A stretch of DNA of 6,864 nt from Bacteroidales bacterium. Lineage in GTDB: Bacteria; Bacteroidota; Bacteroidia; Bacteroidales; JAADGE01. The stretch spans positions 1-6,864 of the forward strand of contig JAOZQB010000155.1 in the NCBI GenBank assembly GCA_029932445.1, in the 5' to 3' direction. The notes beneath the pieces were generated by a model. It was not told the origin of the DNA, did no database searches, and worked only from the letters and a program-made list of their open reading frames with translations. Positions 1 to 6,544 of the stretch are shown here, piece after piece (the first letter of the stretch is position 1; each line of letters starts with the position of its first letter). The translations under genes and the position numbers were made by a program.

Positions 1-1
1 A

Positions 2-1288
2 ACGGATGTGTATTACGATCTGCAAAAAATGATGCTCGGAATGACGGTTCCGCCGACAATCAGTTCGGTAACTGATGATTTGCGAAAAAACAATAATTGG
101 TATCAAGATTTGTCGAGTAATGTTTTGGCTGTGAAGAATAAATTTTTTGCTCATAAATTGATGTTTGATGCCGATTTTTCGTATCAATCGAATAATCGGA
201 AATTGCAAACTTCCGATTTAATGCCGCAATTTACACAGGTGGATATGACTTTAAATACTTTGGGCTGTAATTTGAAATCAACTTATTCATTTTCTGATAA
301 ATATGAAATTATAAGCGGCGTTCAAGGTATGTTCAAAACAAATACGAATGCCGATGCACCGGCACATATAATTCCGGATGCGGAAGTTTTTGATTTTTCG
401 CTTTACGGATTGCTGACGGCAAATTTTACGGATGCTTTGCATTTTCAAACAGGGATGCGTTACGATTACAGAAATATTCAAACCGAAGCGGAAACTAATA
501 AGCCGGCTGTGAATAAACCTTATAATAATTTTAGTTTTTCAAGCGGAATAAATTATCAAATCACCGAAGATTTTTTGGTACGAGCAAATTTTGCTTCGGC
601 ACATCGCACGCCGAATATCGCCGAATTAACTCAAAACGGACCGCACGGGATTTATTACGACATCGGAAATGCCTTTTTAAAAACGCAAATGAATTATGAA
701 CCGGATATCAGTTTTCATTATCATGCAAGGAAATTAATTTTTGAAATGTCGGCTTATTATAATGAATTGAAGAATTACATTTTTTTGCAAAAAACAACGG
801 ATTATGCCGATAACGGAATGTTGATATATCGATACGCTCAAACCGATGCGAATATTAAAGGTTTGGAAGGCGGAATTAAATATATGCCGGTTTCGTTTTT
901 AAAAATGTATGCTAATTTTTCAAGTTTGCGTGCCTTAAAATTCGATGGTGAGAATTTGCCTTTTATTCCGCAAAATAAAATACGTTCGGAAATCAAATTT
1001 TCGGCAAAAAAACTTCTCGGTTTTTCTAAGCCGTATTTTTCTGTTAAGGGCACTTATGCCTTTAAACAAAGCAAGTTTGCTCCTTTGGAAAGTGAAACGC
1101 CTGCATATTTTTTACTTAATTCGGCAGCCGGAATAACTTACAAATTCAAAAAAAACACCTTGGATTTTAAACTTGCTGCCAAAAATATTCTGAACGAAAA
1201 ATACATTGATCATTTGTCAACTTTAAAAGATACCGGATTTTTAATGCCGGGAAGGAATATTATTTTTAGTGTGAAATATGTGTTTTGA
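2..1288 (+). CDS. TonB-dependent outer-membrane receptor, C-terminal beta-barrel part (5' truncated by window edge)
   Basis: This is the C-terminal roughly 428 residues of a TonB-dependent receptor, an outer-membrane beta-barrel that imports a metal chelate or similar ligand using energy from TonB-ExbBD. The frame is open to the left edge, so the GTG at position 8 is not a real start; the signal peptide, TonB box and plug domain lie outside. The sequence shows alternating amphipathic strands with aromatic girdles, the family motif RTPNIAELTQNGPHGIYYDIGNAFL (about residues 203-227 of this fragment), a late-barrel LPFIPQNKIRSEIKF strand, AAKNILNEKYIDHLS, and PGRNIIFSVKYVF with the terminal Phe recognised by the BAM machinery. 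The RTPN..EL..NGPH..Y..GN signature resembles iron-complex and metal receptors of the FyuA/ZnuD-like type, but the ligand cannot be read from this part. No SusD-like partner follows. The next gene is 125 bases away behind its own promoter, so this is probably a separate unit. Confidence 0.9.
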   Translation, partial: TDVYYDLQKMMLGMTVPPTISSVTDDLRKNNNWYQDLSSNVLAVKNKFFAHKLMFDADFSYQSNNRKLQTSDLMPQFTQVDMTLNTLGCNLKSTYSFSDKYEIISGVQGMFKTNTNADAPAHIIPDAEVFDFSLYGLLTANFTDALHFQTGMRYDYRNIQTEAETNKPAVNKPYNNFSFSSGINYQITEDFLVRANFASAHRTPNIAELTQNGPHGIYYDIGNAFLKTQMNYEPDISFHYHARKLIFEMSAYYNELKNYIFLQKTTDYADNGMLIYRYAQTDANIKGLEGGIKYMPVSFLKMYANFSSLRALKFDGENLPFIPQNKIRSEIKFSAKKLLGFSKPYFSVKGTYAFKQSKFAPLESETPAYFLLNSAAGITYKFKKNTLDFKLAAKNILNEKYIDHLSTLKDTGFLMPGRNIIFSVKYVF

Positions 1289-1357
1289 TTTTGGAATTTA
1301 TGTGTTTATAATTTATTTCGGGGTTTATAAATTAGTCTGATTTTTATACCGATATTT

Positions 1358-1389
1358 TTTGCATTTTGCACATATGTTTATTAATTTTG
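1358..1389 (+). promoter_or_regulatory. Candidate Bacteroidetes sigma-70 (ABfA-type) promoter for the oxidoreductase-cyd unit
   Basis: A -33 element TTTG (1358-1361) is followed after 20 bases by TAATTTTG (1382-1389), an exact match to the Bacteroidetes -7 consensus TAnnTTTG. The spacing is within the usual range. Transcription would start near 1394-1398, giving a leader of about 16-20 bases before the ATG at 1414. No Shine-Dalgarno sequence is seen in that leader, which is common in this phylum. This is the only well-matched promoter I found upstream of the cyd genes. Confidence 0.6.
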
Positions 1390-1413
1390 GTCTGTAATTT
1401 TAATCCTTGAATT

Positions 1414-3288
1414 ATGAACAGACTGAAAAATAACTTTATAATGCCGCCGATAAAACTCGGATATTGCGAAAAAGAAAAACCGGGTTTCGTAAATGAAAGA
1501 CATCTGAATTTCTATAATCGTGTCGGAAAACATCTCGGTGCTTTAATTCCTGAACCTTTGTATATGGATTTATCCTTGCGTGAAATTCCCACGCAACTCG
1601 GTATCGATAATGATGATAAAATTGCCGGTTTAAAGAAGTTGACAGATGCTATGCATTCACACGGAACAAAAGTTATTGCACATCTGAACCATCCGGGAAG
1701 AATGGCAAATCCGATGATACCGGGAAATGTGTTTATTTCGTCAACCGATAAACCCTGCGAAACCGGCGGAAAAACACCTCGCAAAATGACCGAAACAGAT
1801 ATGCAGAATGTTATTGCGATGTTTAAAGACAGAGCAAAAAGAGCAGAAGAAGCCGGCTTTGATTTTATCGAACTTCAATCCGGACACGGGTATTTATTAG
1901 CACAATTTATTTCGCCGCAGGTTAATGACCGAACCGATGCATACGGCGGAAGTTTTGAAAACAGACTGAGGTTTCCTCTGCAAGTGATTGATGCTGTTCA
2001 AGATGCCGTAAATATTCCGATAATCGTGCGTATCAGCGGTGATGAAATGACACCCGACGGCATTCACCTTGAGGAAATGATACTGTATGCCGAAATACTG
2101 AAATCAAGAGCTGTTGCGGCATTGCATGTTTCTGCGGGAACGGTTTGCAGCACACCGCCTTGGTATTTTCAACATATGTTTGTACCAAAAGGAAAAACAT
2201 GGGAATTTGCCTATAAAATAAAGTCGGAAGTTGAAATGCCGGTAATTTTTGTCGGACAAATCAACACGTTTGAAGATATTAATAAAATTAAAACCGAATA
2301 TGAAGGAAATTATATTGCCGTGGGACGTGCCTTAGTTGCCGACCCGGATTTTATCGGAAAATATCTCGGCGAAGTGCAAGACGAGTATCGTCCGTGTTTG
2401 GCTTGTGCCGAAGGCTGTTTGGGTGGTGTAAAATCGGGAAAGGGTTTGGGTTGTATGGTTAATCCGGAAGTAAATAATCCCGATTTAATTTCTTCCGAAA
2501 AGCCGAAAAAAATTAAAAATATTGCGATAGTCGGAGGCGGACTTGCCGGTATGGAAACTGCTTTGCGACTGAATGAAAAAGGTCATAAAGTAACGATTTT
2601 CGAGAAAGATAAACTCGGCGGACAGTTTAATTTAGCATGGTTACCGCCGAATAAAGCAAGTTTGAAAAAGATTTTGGATTATTATTTTGAAGAACTTAAA
2701 ATACAGAATATTCCTGTTGATTATAAGGAAGCCGATGCGGCGGAATTAAGTTCCGGAGTTTTTGATGAAGTGATTATTGCAACAGGTGCAGAACCTGTTA
2801 CACCTCCGATAAAAGGACTTGAAACCTATTTTTGGACTGAATTTTTAGAAGATACAAATCTTCCCAAAAATAAAAAAATTGTCATTATCGGCGGCGGTTT
2901 AATCGGTGTTGAAACGGCAAGCAAATTAACAGATGCCGATAACGAAGTTATTATCGTTGAAATGTTTGATGAAATAGCAAGAGGAATGGAAATGATTGAA
3001 CGTAAAATGACTTTGGGTAAACTTAATAAAAAAGGTGTAAAAATTTATAAAAATCACAAAGTTACCGAAGTTAAAAACGACGAAAAAACAGTCATAATTC
3101 AAGGTGAACAAACAATTGAACTGACCGGTATCAATCATATTGTCGTAACGACAGGAATGCGCAGTGTAAATAAATTAGCGGAAGAATTAAAAGGGAAAAT
3201 AAAAACGCATCTTATCGGAGATGCCGTGAAACCGGCAAAAGCACAAGATGCAATTTCTTCGGCTTATCATTTGGCTGCTTTGATATAA
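1414..3288 (+). CDS. Old Yellow Enzyme-family NAD(P)H:flavin oxidoreductase with 4Fe-4S and FAD domains (2,4-dienoyl-CoA / enoate reductase-like)
   Basis: The 624 residues match the architecture of FadH, BaiCD/BaiH and enoate reductases: NAD(P)H passes electrons through FAD and a 4Fe-4S cluster to FMN, which reduces an activated C=C bond in the cytoplasm. Residues 1-325 form the FMN TIM barrel, with HLNHPGR (90-96), HGYLLAQFISPQVNDRTDAYGGSFENRLR (158-186, Tyr160 a probable proton donor), VSAGT (239-243) and AVGRALVADPDF (302-313). Cys328, Cys331, Cys335 and Cys347 (C-x2-C-x3-C-x11-C) would hold the cluster. A Rossmann fold at 369-400 has GGGLAG and Glu397 for FAD; a second at 488-516 has GGGLIG and ends in Glu516, which suggests NADH over NADPH. 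IGDA at 601-604 closes the FAD site. The N-terminus starts almost at the LKN motif and reads LKNNFIMPPIKLGY, unlike typical members. The substrate is unknown. The gene lies 28 bases before the DUF4492-cydAB genes, so cotranscription is likely. Confidence 0.9.
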   Translation: MNRLKNNFIMPPIKLGYCEKEKPGFVNERHLNFYNRVGKHLGALIPEPLYMDLSLREIPTQLGIDNDDKIAGLKKLTDAMHSHGTKVIAHLNHPGRMANPMIPGNVFISSTDKPCETGGKTPRKMTETDMQNVIAMFKDRAKRAEEAGFDFIELQSGHGYLLAQFISPQVNDRTDAYGGSFENRLRFPLQVIDAVQDAVNIPIIVRISGDEMTPDGIHLEEMILYAEILKSRAVAALHVSAGTVCSTPPWYFQHMFVPKGKTWEFAYKIKSEVEMPVIFVGQINTFEDINKIKTEYEGNYIAVGRALVADPDFIGKYLGEVQDEYRPCLACAEGCLGGVKSGKGLGCMVNPEVNNPDLISSEKPKKIKNIAIVGGGLAGMETALRLNEKGHKVTIFEKDKLGGQFNLAWLPPNKASLKKILDYYFEELKIQNIPVDYKEADAAELSSGVFDEVIIATGAEPVTPPIKGLETYFWTEFLEDTNLPKNKKIVIIGGGLIGVETASKLTDADNEVIIVEMFDEIARGMEMIERKMTLGKLNKKGVKIYKNHKVTEVKNDEKTVIIQGEQTIELTGINHIVVTTGMRSVNKLAEELKGKIKTHLIGDAVKPAKAQDAISSAYHLAALI

Positions 3289-3316
3289 TAAATTATTTTA
3301 GCAGGAAATTTCGGAT

Positions 3317-3538
3317 ATGTTAAAACTATTAAATAAAATTTGGACTTTTTACATCGAAGGTTTTCGCGATATGCCGAACTACGGAAAACGTGTTTGGACA
3401 ATTATTATTATTAAATTAATTATCATGTTTGCGATATTAAAAGTCTTCTTTTTTCAGGATTTTCTCAGTTCAAAAGGGAAAACCGATAAGGAAAAAAGTG
3501 AATACGTTTCAAAACAATTAATCACCATTAAAAAATAA
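3317..3538 (+). CDS. DUF4492-family small membrane protein, cytochrome bd-associated
   Basis: This 73-residue protein has the pattern I recognise as DUF4492: an N-terminal FYIEGFRDMPNYGKRVW stretch (residues about 12-28), one hydrophobic helix (about 29-46, IIIIKLIIMFAILKVFFF), then FL and a Lys/Glu-rich hydrophilic tail. It is predicted to be an inner-membrane protein with one transmembrane segment. Family members are typically encoded just before cydA in Bacteroidetes and in some Campylobacterota, as here, where the stop is 4 bases before the cydA ATG. This points to a role in assembly, stability or regulation of the bd oxidase, but no biochemical function is established as far as I know. 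The start is supported by AGGAAA at 3303-3308, 8 bases upstream of the ATG. The family call is from memory of its motif and location. Confidence 0.85.
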   Translation: MLKLLNKIWTFYIEGFRDMPNYGKRVWTIIIIKLIIMFAILKVFFFQDFLSSKGKTDKEKSEYVSKQLITIKK

Positions 3539-3542
3539 GTAT

Positions 3543-5111
3543 ATGGAACACATTGATTGGGGTTTAGTTGATTGGTCGAGAGCGCAGTTTGCCCTGACTG
3601 CGTTATATCATTGGATTTTTGTCCCTTTGACACTCGGCTTATCATTCATTATTGCGATAATGGAGACCATTTATGTGAAAACCGGTAATCCGGAATGGAA
3701 GCGCATAACAAAATTTTGGATGAAGTTATTCGGAATTAATTTTGCTATCGGTGTAGCAACCGGTATTATTTTAGAATTTCAATTCGGAACAAACTGGTCA
3801 AATTATTCGTGGTTTGTCGGTGATATTTTCGGGGCTCCTCTGGCTATTGAAGGGATAATGGCTTTCTTTTTGGAATCTACTTTTATTGCCATTATGTTTT
3901 TCGGTTGGAAAAAAGTCAGTAAAAAGACGCACCTATGGTCGTCTTGGCTGGTTGCAATCGGTTCAAATCTTTCTGGTTTGTGGATTCTTGTTGCCAACGG
4001 ATGGATGCAAAATCCGATAGGTATGCACTTTAATCCGGAAACGGTAAGAAATGAAATGAACAATTTTTGGGAAGTTTTATTTAATCCTGTTGCGGTTAAT
4101 AAATTTCTTCATACCATAAGTTCAGCTTACGTTTTAGCAGCTCTATTCGTAATCGGTATCAGTGCTTGGTATTTGATTAAAAATCGAAATACGGCTTTGT
4201 CGAAAAAAAGTATGATAGTGGCTTCTGTTTTCGGCTTCTTCTCTATACTTTTTACCATTTTTTCCGGCGACGGTTCCGCAAAAGAGGTTGCAAAACACCA
4301 ACCGATGAAACTTGCCGCCATGGAAGGTTTGTATCAGGGACAAAGACAAGCACCTTTGATTGCAATCGGATTTTTCGGCAGTCAAACCGATCCGAATAAT
4401 CCAAAAGAACAAGAATTTGCATTTAATCTGAAAATTCCGAATGCCTTATCGTATATAGCATTTTCGGATGTCAATGCTTTTGTTCCCGGAATAAAAGATT
4501 TGGTTCACGGGAATAAAAAAGAAGGTATTATTTCTTATCAAGAAAAAATTGAAAAAGGCAAAAAAGCGATTGATGCCTTGGCAGCATATAAAATCGCCAA
4601 AAAAGAAAATAAACCTGAAATTGCCGATGCTGCTTTAAAAATTTTTAATGAAAATTTCAACTATTTCGGTTACGGTTATTATTTCGGAAAAGATCCGTAT
4701 TTATTGGTCCCTGATGTTAAAATAAGTTTTTATGCATTTCATACCATGGTCGGCTTGGGCTTTTATTTTGTGTTGCTGTTTATTCTGATTTATTTATTTG
4801 CATATAAAAATAAATTTCAAAATAAAAAATGGTTGCTTTGGGTGGCAGTTTGGACGATTCCTTTGGCATATATTGCTCAGGAAGCCGGTTGGATTGTTGC
4901 GGAAGTCGGTCGTCAACCGTGGGTTATTCAAGATTTATTACCGAATATTGCCGCTGTTTCTCAAATTGATCAAAGCAGCGTGCAAATTACCTTCTTTTTG
5001 TTCTTGGCAGTATTTACGGCTTTATTAATTGCAGAAATAAAAATTATGCTGACGCAAATTAAAAAAGCAAAAATTTCAGATACAAACGAAAATACAGGAG
5101 GAACCAAATAA
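3543..5111 (+). CDS. cydA: Cytochrome bd ubiquinol/menaquinol oxidase subunit I (CydA)
   Basis: CydA carries haems b558, b595 and d and the quinol site of cytochrome bd, an inner-membrane oxidase that reduces O2 to water with high affinity. At 522 residues it has E. coli length and about nine predicted helices. Aligned by eye to E. coli CydA: His23 (H19, YHWIFVPLTLG), Glu103 and Glu111 (E99/E107, APLAIEGIMAFFLEST), His190 and Met402 (H186/M393, b558 ligands), Lys256 and Glu261 (K252/E257, quinol binding, HQPMKLAAMEG), Trp450, Glu454 and Arg457 (W441/E445/R448, GWIVAEVGRQPW). The span of about 130 residues from the quinol motif to helix 7 makes this a long Q-loop form, with a Lys-rich helical stretch at about 325-370. 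One notable change is His400 where E. coli has Arg391. Cofactor ligands are complete, so the enzyme should be active. No Shine-Dalgarno precedes the ATG. The stop overlaps the cydB start. Menaquinol is the likely donor in a Bacteroidetes host (inference). Confidence 0.97.
   Translation: MEHIDWGLVDWSRAQFALTALYHWIFVPLTLGLSFIIAIMETIYVKTGNPEWKRITKFWMKLFGINFAIGVATGIILEFQFGTNWSNYSWFVGDIFGAPLAIEGIMAFFLESTFIAIMFFGWKKVSKKTHLWSSWLVAIGSNLSGLWILVANGWMQNPIGMHFNPETVRNEMNNFWEVLFNPVAVNKFLHTISSAYVLAALFVIGISAWYLIKNRNTALSKKSMIVASVFGFFSILFTIFSGDGSAKEVAKHQPMKLAAMEGLYQGQRQAPLIAIGFFGSQTDPNNPKEQEFAFNLKIPNALSYIAFSDVNAFVPGIKDLVHGNKKEGIISYQEKIEKGKKAIDALAAYKIAKKENKPEIADAALKIFNENFNYFGYGYYFGKDPYLLVPDVKISFYAFHTMVGLGFYFVLLFILIYLFAYKNKFQNKKWLLWVAVWTIPLAYIAQEAGWIVAEVGRQPWVIQDLLPNIAAVSQIDQSSVQITFFLFLAVFTALLIAEIKIMLTQIKKAKISDTNENTGGTK
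5096..5101 (+). promoter_or_regulatory. Strong Shine-Dalgarno site for cydB inside the cydA 3' end
   Basis: AGGAGG ends 9 bases before the cydB ATG (5111) and is read in cydA as the Gly-Gly of the final TGGTK residues. With the one-base stop/start overlap (TAATG, 5109-5113) it implies translational coupling of CydA and CydB, which are needed in equal amounts. A full Shine-Dalgarno match stands out because the oxidoreductase, cydA and the small gene after cydB show none. Confidence 0.7.
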
Positions 5112-6292
5112 TGTTTGAAACTTTATCACATACAGCTTTACAGGAATACTGGTGGTTTTTAGCTTCTTTACTCGGAGCATTGCTGGTATTTTTATTGTTT
5201 GTTCAAGGCGGACAAACCTTGATTTATAAATTAGGAAAAACAGCGGATGAACGCAATATTATTGTTAATTCGCTGGGACGAAAATGGGAATTTACATTTA
5301 CGACACTTGTAACATTCGGCGGTGCCATGTTTGCATCATTTCCTTTATTTTATTCCACCAGTTTCGGCGGTGCTTATTGGGTTTGGATGGCAATTTTATT
5401 TGCTTTTATTTTACAAGCGGTGTCTTATGAATATCGAAGAAAACCCAATAATTTTCTCGGCGAAAAAACCTACGATGTATTTTTATTCATTAACGGATTG
5501 ATAGCTACGGTATTTCTTGGTGTTGCGGTATCAACATTTTTTACCGGTTCGGCTTTTTCGGTTGATAAAATGAATATTTTGAATTTAACATCAGATAAAA
5601 TGCCGATTATTTCGGCTTGGGAAGTTCCGTCGCATGGTTTGGAAGCAATTTGGACAACAGCACATCTTGCGTTTTTGCAAAATTTAGCTTTGGGATTAGC
5701 GATATTCTTTTTGTCAAGAGTTTTGGCATTACTTTATTTTCAAAGAAATATTGACAATAAGGAAATTATTGAAAGAACTCGAAAATCCCTGATTAAAAAT
5801 GCCGTTATTTTTCTTGTATTTTTCTTATTTTGGCTCATACGCCTAATGGTAATCGATGGTTTTGCCGTTAATCCTGATACGAAAGAAGTTTTTCTTGAAC
5901 CGTATAAATATTTACATAATCTTTTGGAAATGCCTGTAGTATTAATTATTTTGCTTGTCGGAATAGTCGGTGTTTTATGGGGTTTATTTGTTTCAATCGT
6001 AAAAAAGAAAGATACCGGAATTTGGTTTGCCGGAACAGGAACGGTTTTAACCGTTTTGGCTTTATTTCTGATTGCCGGTTATAACAATACGGCTTTTTAT
6101 CCTTCAACATTTGATTTGAACAGCTCTTTAACCATTGCAAACAGTTCGTCAAGTCATTTTACTTTAACGGTTATGAGCTATGTTTCATTATTGATACCCT
6201 TTGTTTTGGCATATATTATTTATGCATGGAGAGCGATGGATAAGAAAAAAATTACTTCGGAAGAAATTAATTCCGACAGTCATTCATATTAA
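5111..6292 (+). CDS. cydB: Cytochrome bd oxidase subunit II (CydB), Bacteroidales-type
   Basis: CydB is the second core subunit, pairing with CydA in the inner membrane. The 393 residues contain about eight hydrophobic helices. Conserved landmarks are QEYWWFLASLLGALL (11-25), a DERNIIVNSLGRKWE stretch (46-60) equivalent to the E. coli DTERRIMINSIAPHWD region, GGAMFASFPLFYSTSFGGAYW (70-90), VSYEYRRK (104-111), and the C-terminal FYPSTFDLNSSLTIANSSSS..TLTVMSY motif (329-357), which matches the E. coli PSS..NASLT..DATSSQLTL region. The E. coli GFDMG motif of helix 1 is replaced by VQGGQT, and the WDGNQ motif by WEFTF (Glu60 for Asp58). I believe these replacements are typical of Bacteroidales CydB, so they look like a lineage feature, not decay. 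The start is fixed by the Shine-Dalgarno at 5096-5101 and the overlap with the cydA stop. The tail after residue 376 is hydrophilic and probably cytoplasmic. Confidence 0.96.
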   Translation: MFETLSHTALQEYWWFLASLLGALLVFLLFVQGGQTLIYKLGKTADERNIIVNSLGRKWEFTFTTLVTFGGAMFASFPLFYSTSFGGAYWVWMAILFAFILQAVSYEYRRKPNNFLGEKTYDVFLFINGLIATVFLGVAVSTFFTGSAFSVDKMNILNLTSDKMPIISAWEVPSHGLEAIWTTAHLAFLQNLALGLAIFFLSRVLALLYFQRNIDNKEIIERTRKSLIKNAVIFLVFFLFWLIRLMVIDGFAVNPDTKEVFLEPYKYLHNLLEMPVVLIILLVGIVGVLWGLFVSIVKKKDTGIWFAGTGTVLTVLALFLIAGYNNTAFYPSTFDLNSSLTIANSSSSHFTLTVMSYVSLLIPFVLAYIIYAWRAMDKKKITSEEINSDSHSY

Positions 6293-6309
6293 TTTTAAAA
6301 CAAAAAGTT

Positions 6310-6438
6310 ATGTACACAAAAGAAATAATCAGTTTATTATCTTGGCCTGTGTTGATATTAATCATTTATTATGTAACGGCTCGGGTTATCAAAAAATATG
6401 AAACTAAAACAGAAAAAGAAACAGAAAAACAAGAATAA
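6310..6438 (+). CDS. 42-residue single-helix membrane protein after cydB, candidate CydX-like small subunit
   Basis: An uninterrupted frame begins at ATG 6310, 17 bases after the cydB stop, and ends at TAA 6436-6438, just before the operon terminator. The product starts MYTKEIISLLSWPVLILIIY, has one hydrophobic helix at about residues 6-24, then a basic VIKKYE junction and a tail of Lys, Glu and Thr (ETKTEKETEKQE). The positive charges after the helix suggest the tail is cytoplasmic. Size, topology and position match CydX/CbdX of proteobacterial cydABX operons (E. coli CydX is 37 residues), but I see no clear residue identity with CydX, so the role as an oxidase subunit is inferred from context. 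Tiny one-helix proteins such as CcoQ also accompany other oxidases. An A-rich stretch but no Shine-Dalgarno precedes the start. A small chance remains that this frame is not translated. Confidence 0.65.
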   Translation: MYTKEIISLLSWPVLILIIYYVTARVIKKYETKTEKETEKQE

Positions 6439-6451
6439 GTCATACTTCTTG

Positions 6452-6467
6452 TTCTGAGGTTTCAGAA
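6452..6467 (+). other. Small hairpin directly upstream of the terminator
   Basis: TTCTGA (6452-6457) and TCAGAA (6462-6467) are perfect inverted arms around the loop GGTT. The hairpin starts 13 bases after the stop of the 42-residue gene and ends 3 bases before the terminator stem. It has no T-tract of its own. It could help protect the 3' end of the transcript or assist termination; no function is demonstrated. Confidence 0.4.
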
Positions 6468-6470
6468 TTC

Positions 6471-6497
6471 AGAGGAGCTGTACAGCTCCTCTTTTTT
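6471..6497 (+). terminator. Rho-independent terminator of the cyd transcription unit
   Basis: Two perfect 11-base arms, AGAGGAGCTGT (6471-6481) and ACAGCTCCTCT (6482-6492), abut with no mismatch. As RNA this folds into a 9-bp stem with a GTAC tetraloop, followed at once by a T-run to 6497. The stem is GC-rich against a very AT-rich background. There is no matching T-run on the other strand, so it works for plus-strand transcription only. It closes the run of genes that starts at 1414. Confidence 0.9.
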
Positions 6498-6524
6498 GTT
6501 ATATTTGAATGTTATTCTGAACTG

Positions 6525-6544
6525 ATTTAAAAATATTTTTAAAT
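6525..6544. repeat. Perfect 20-base AT-only palindrome
   Basis: ATTTAAAAAT (6525-6534) is followed directly by its exact reverse complement ATTTTTAAAT (6535-6544). It lies 28 bases after the terminator T-run. It could be a site for a dimeric regulator or an easily melted element, but palindromes made only of A and T arise readily in such DNA, so no function is claimed. Confidence 0.5.

Noticed and set aside
8..10. GTG as the start codon of the TonB-dependent receptor
   Set aside because: The frame is open upstream to the window edge and the visible protein lacks a signal peptide and plug, so the gene begins outside the window.
1305..1331. Inverted arms TTTATAA / TTATAAA after the TonB receptor gene as a terminator
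   Set aside because: The arms are AT-only, the loop is 13 bases and no T-run follows, so it is too weak to call; the GTTTATAA copies may be chance direct repeats in AT-rich DNA.
2827..2834. TATTTTTG matching the -7 consensus inside the oxidoreductase gene, as an internal cyd promoter
   Set aside because: It lies well inside coding sequence about 480 bases before DUF4492 and has no TTTG element at the right distance upstream.
3803..4412. Several minus-strand frames of 64-89 codons antisense to cydA
   Set aside because: They are shadows of a strongly conserved plus-strand gene with no signals of their own.
6201..6401. 66-codon frame overlapping the cydB end and the small gene after it
   Set aside because: It starts inside cydB in another frame and has no coherent domain; the 42-residue frame from 6310 has better position and membrane topology.
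6446..6500. CRISPR or tandem repeat array suggested by recurring TTCTGA/TTCAGA words
   Set aside because: The copies are six to seven bases, irregularly placed and explained by the hairpins; there are no spacers or cas genes.
6500..6507. TATATTTG matching the -7 consensus just after the terminator
   Set aside because: No TTG-type -33 element lies 17-23 bases upstream; that region is the terminator stem.
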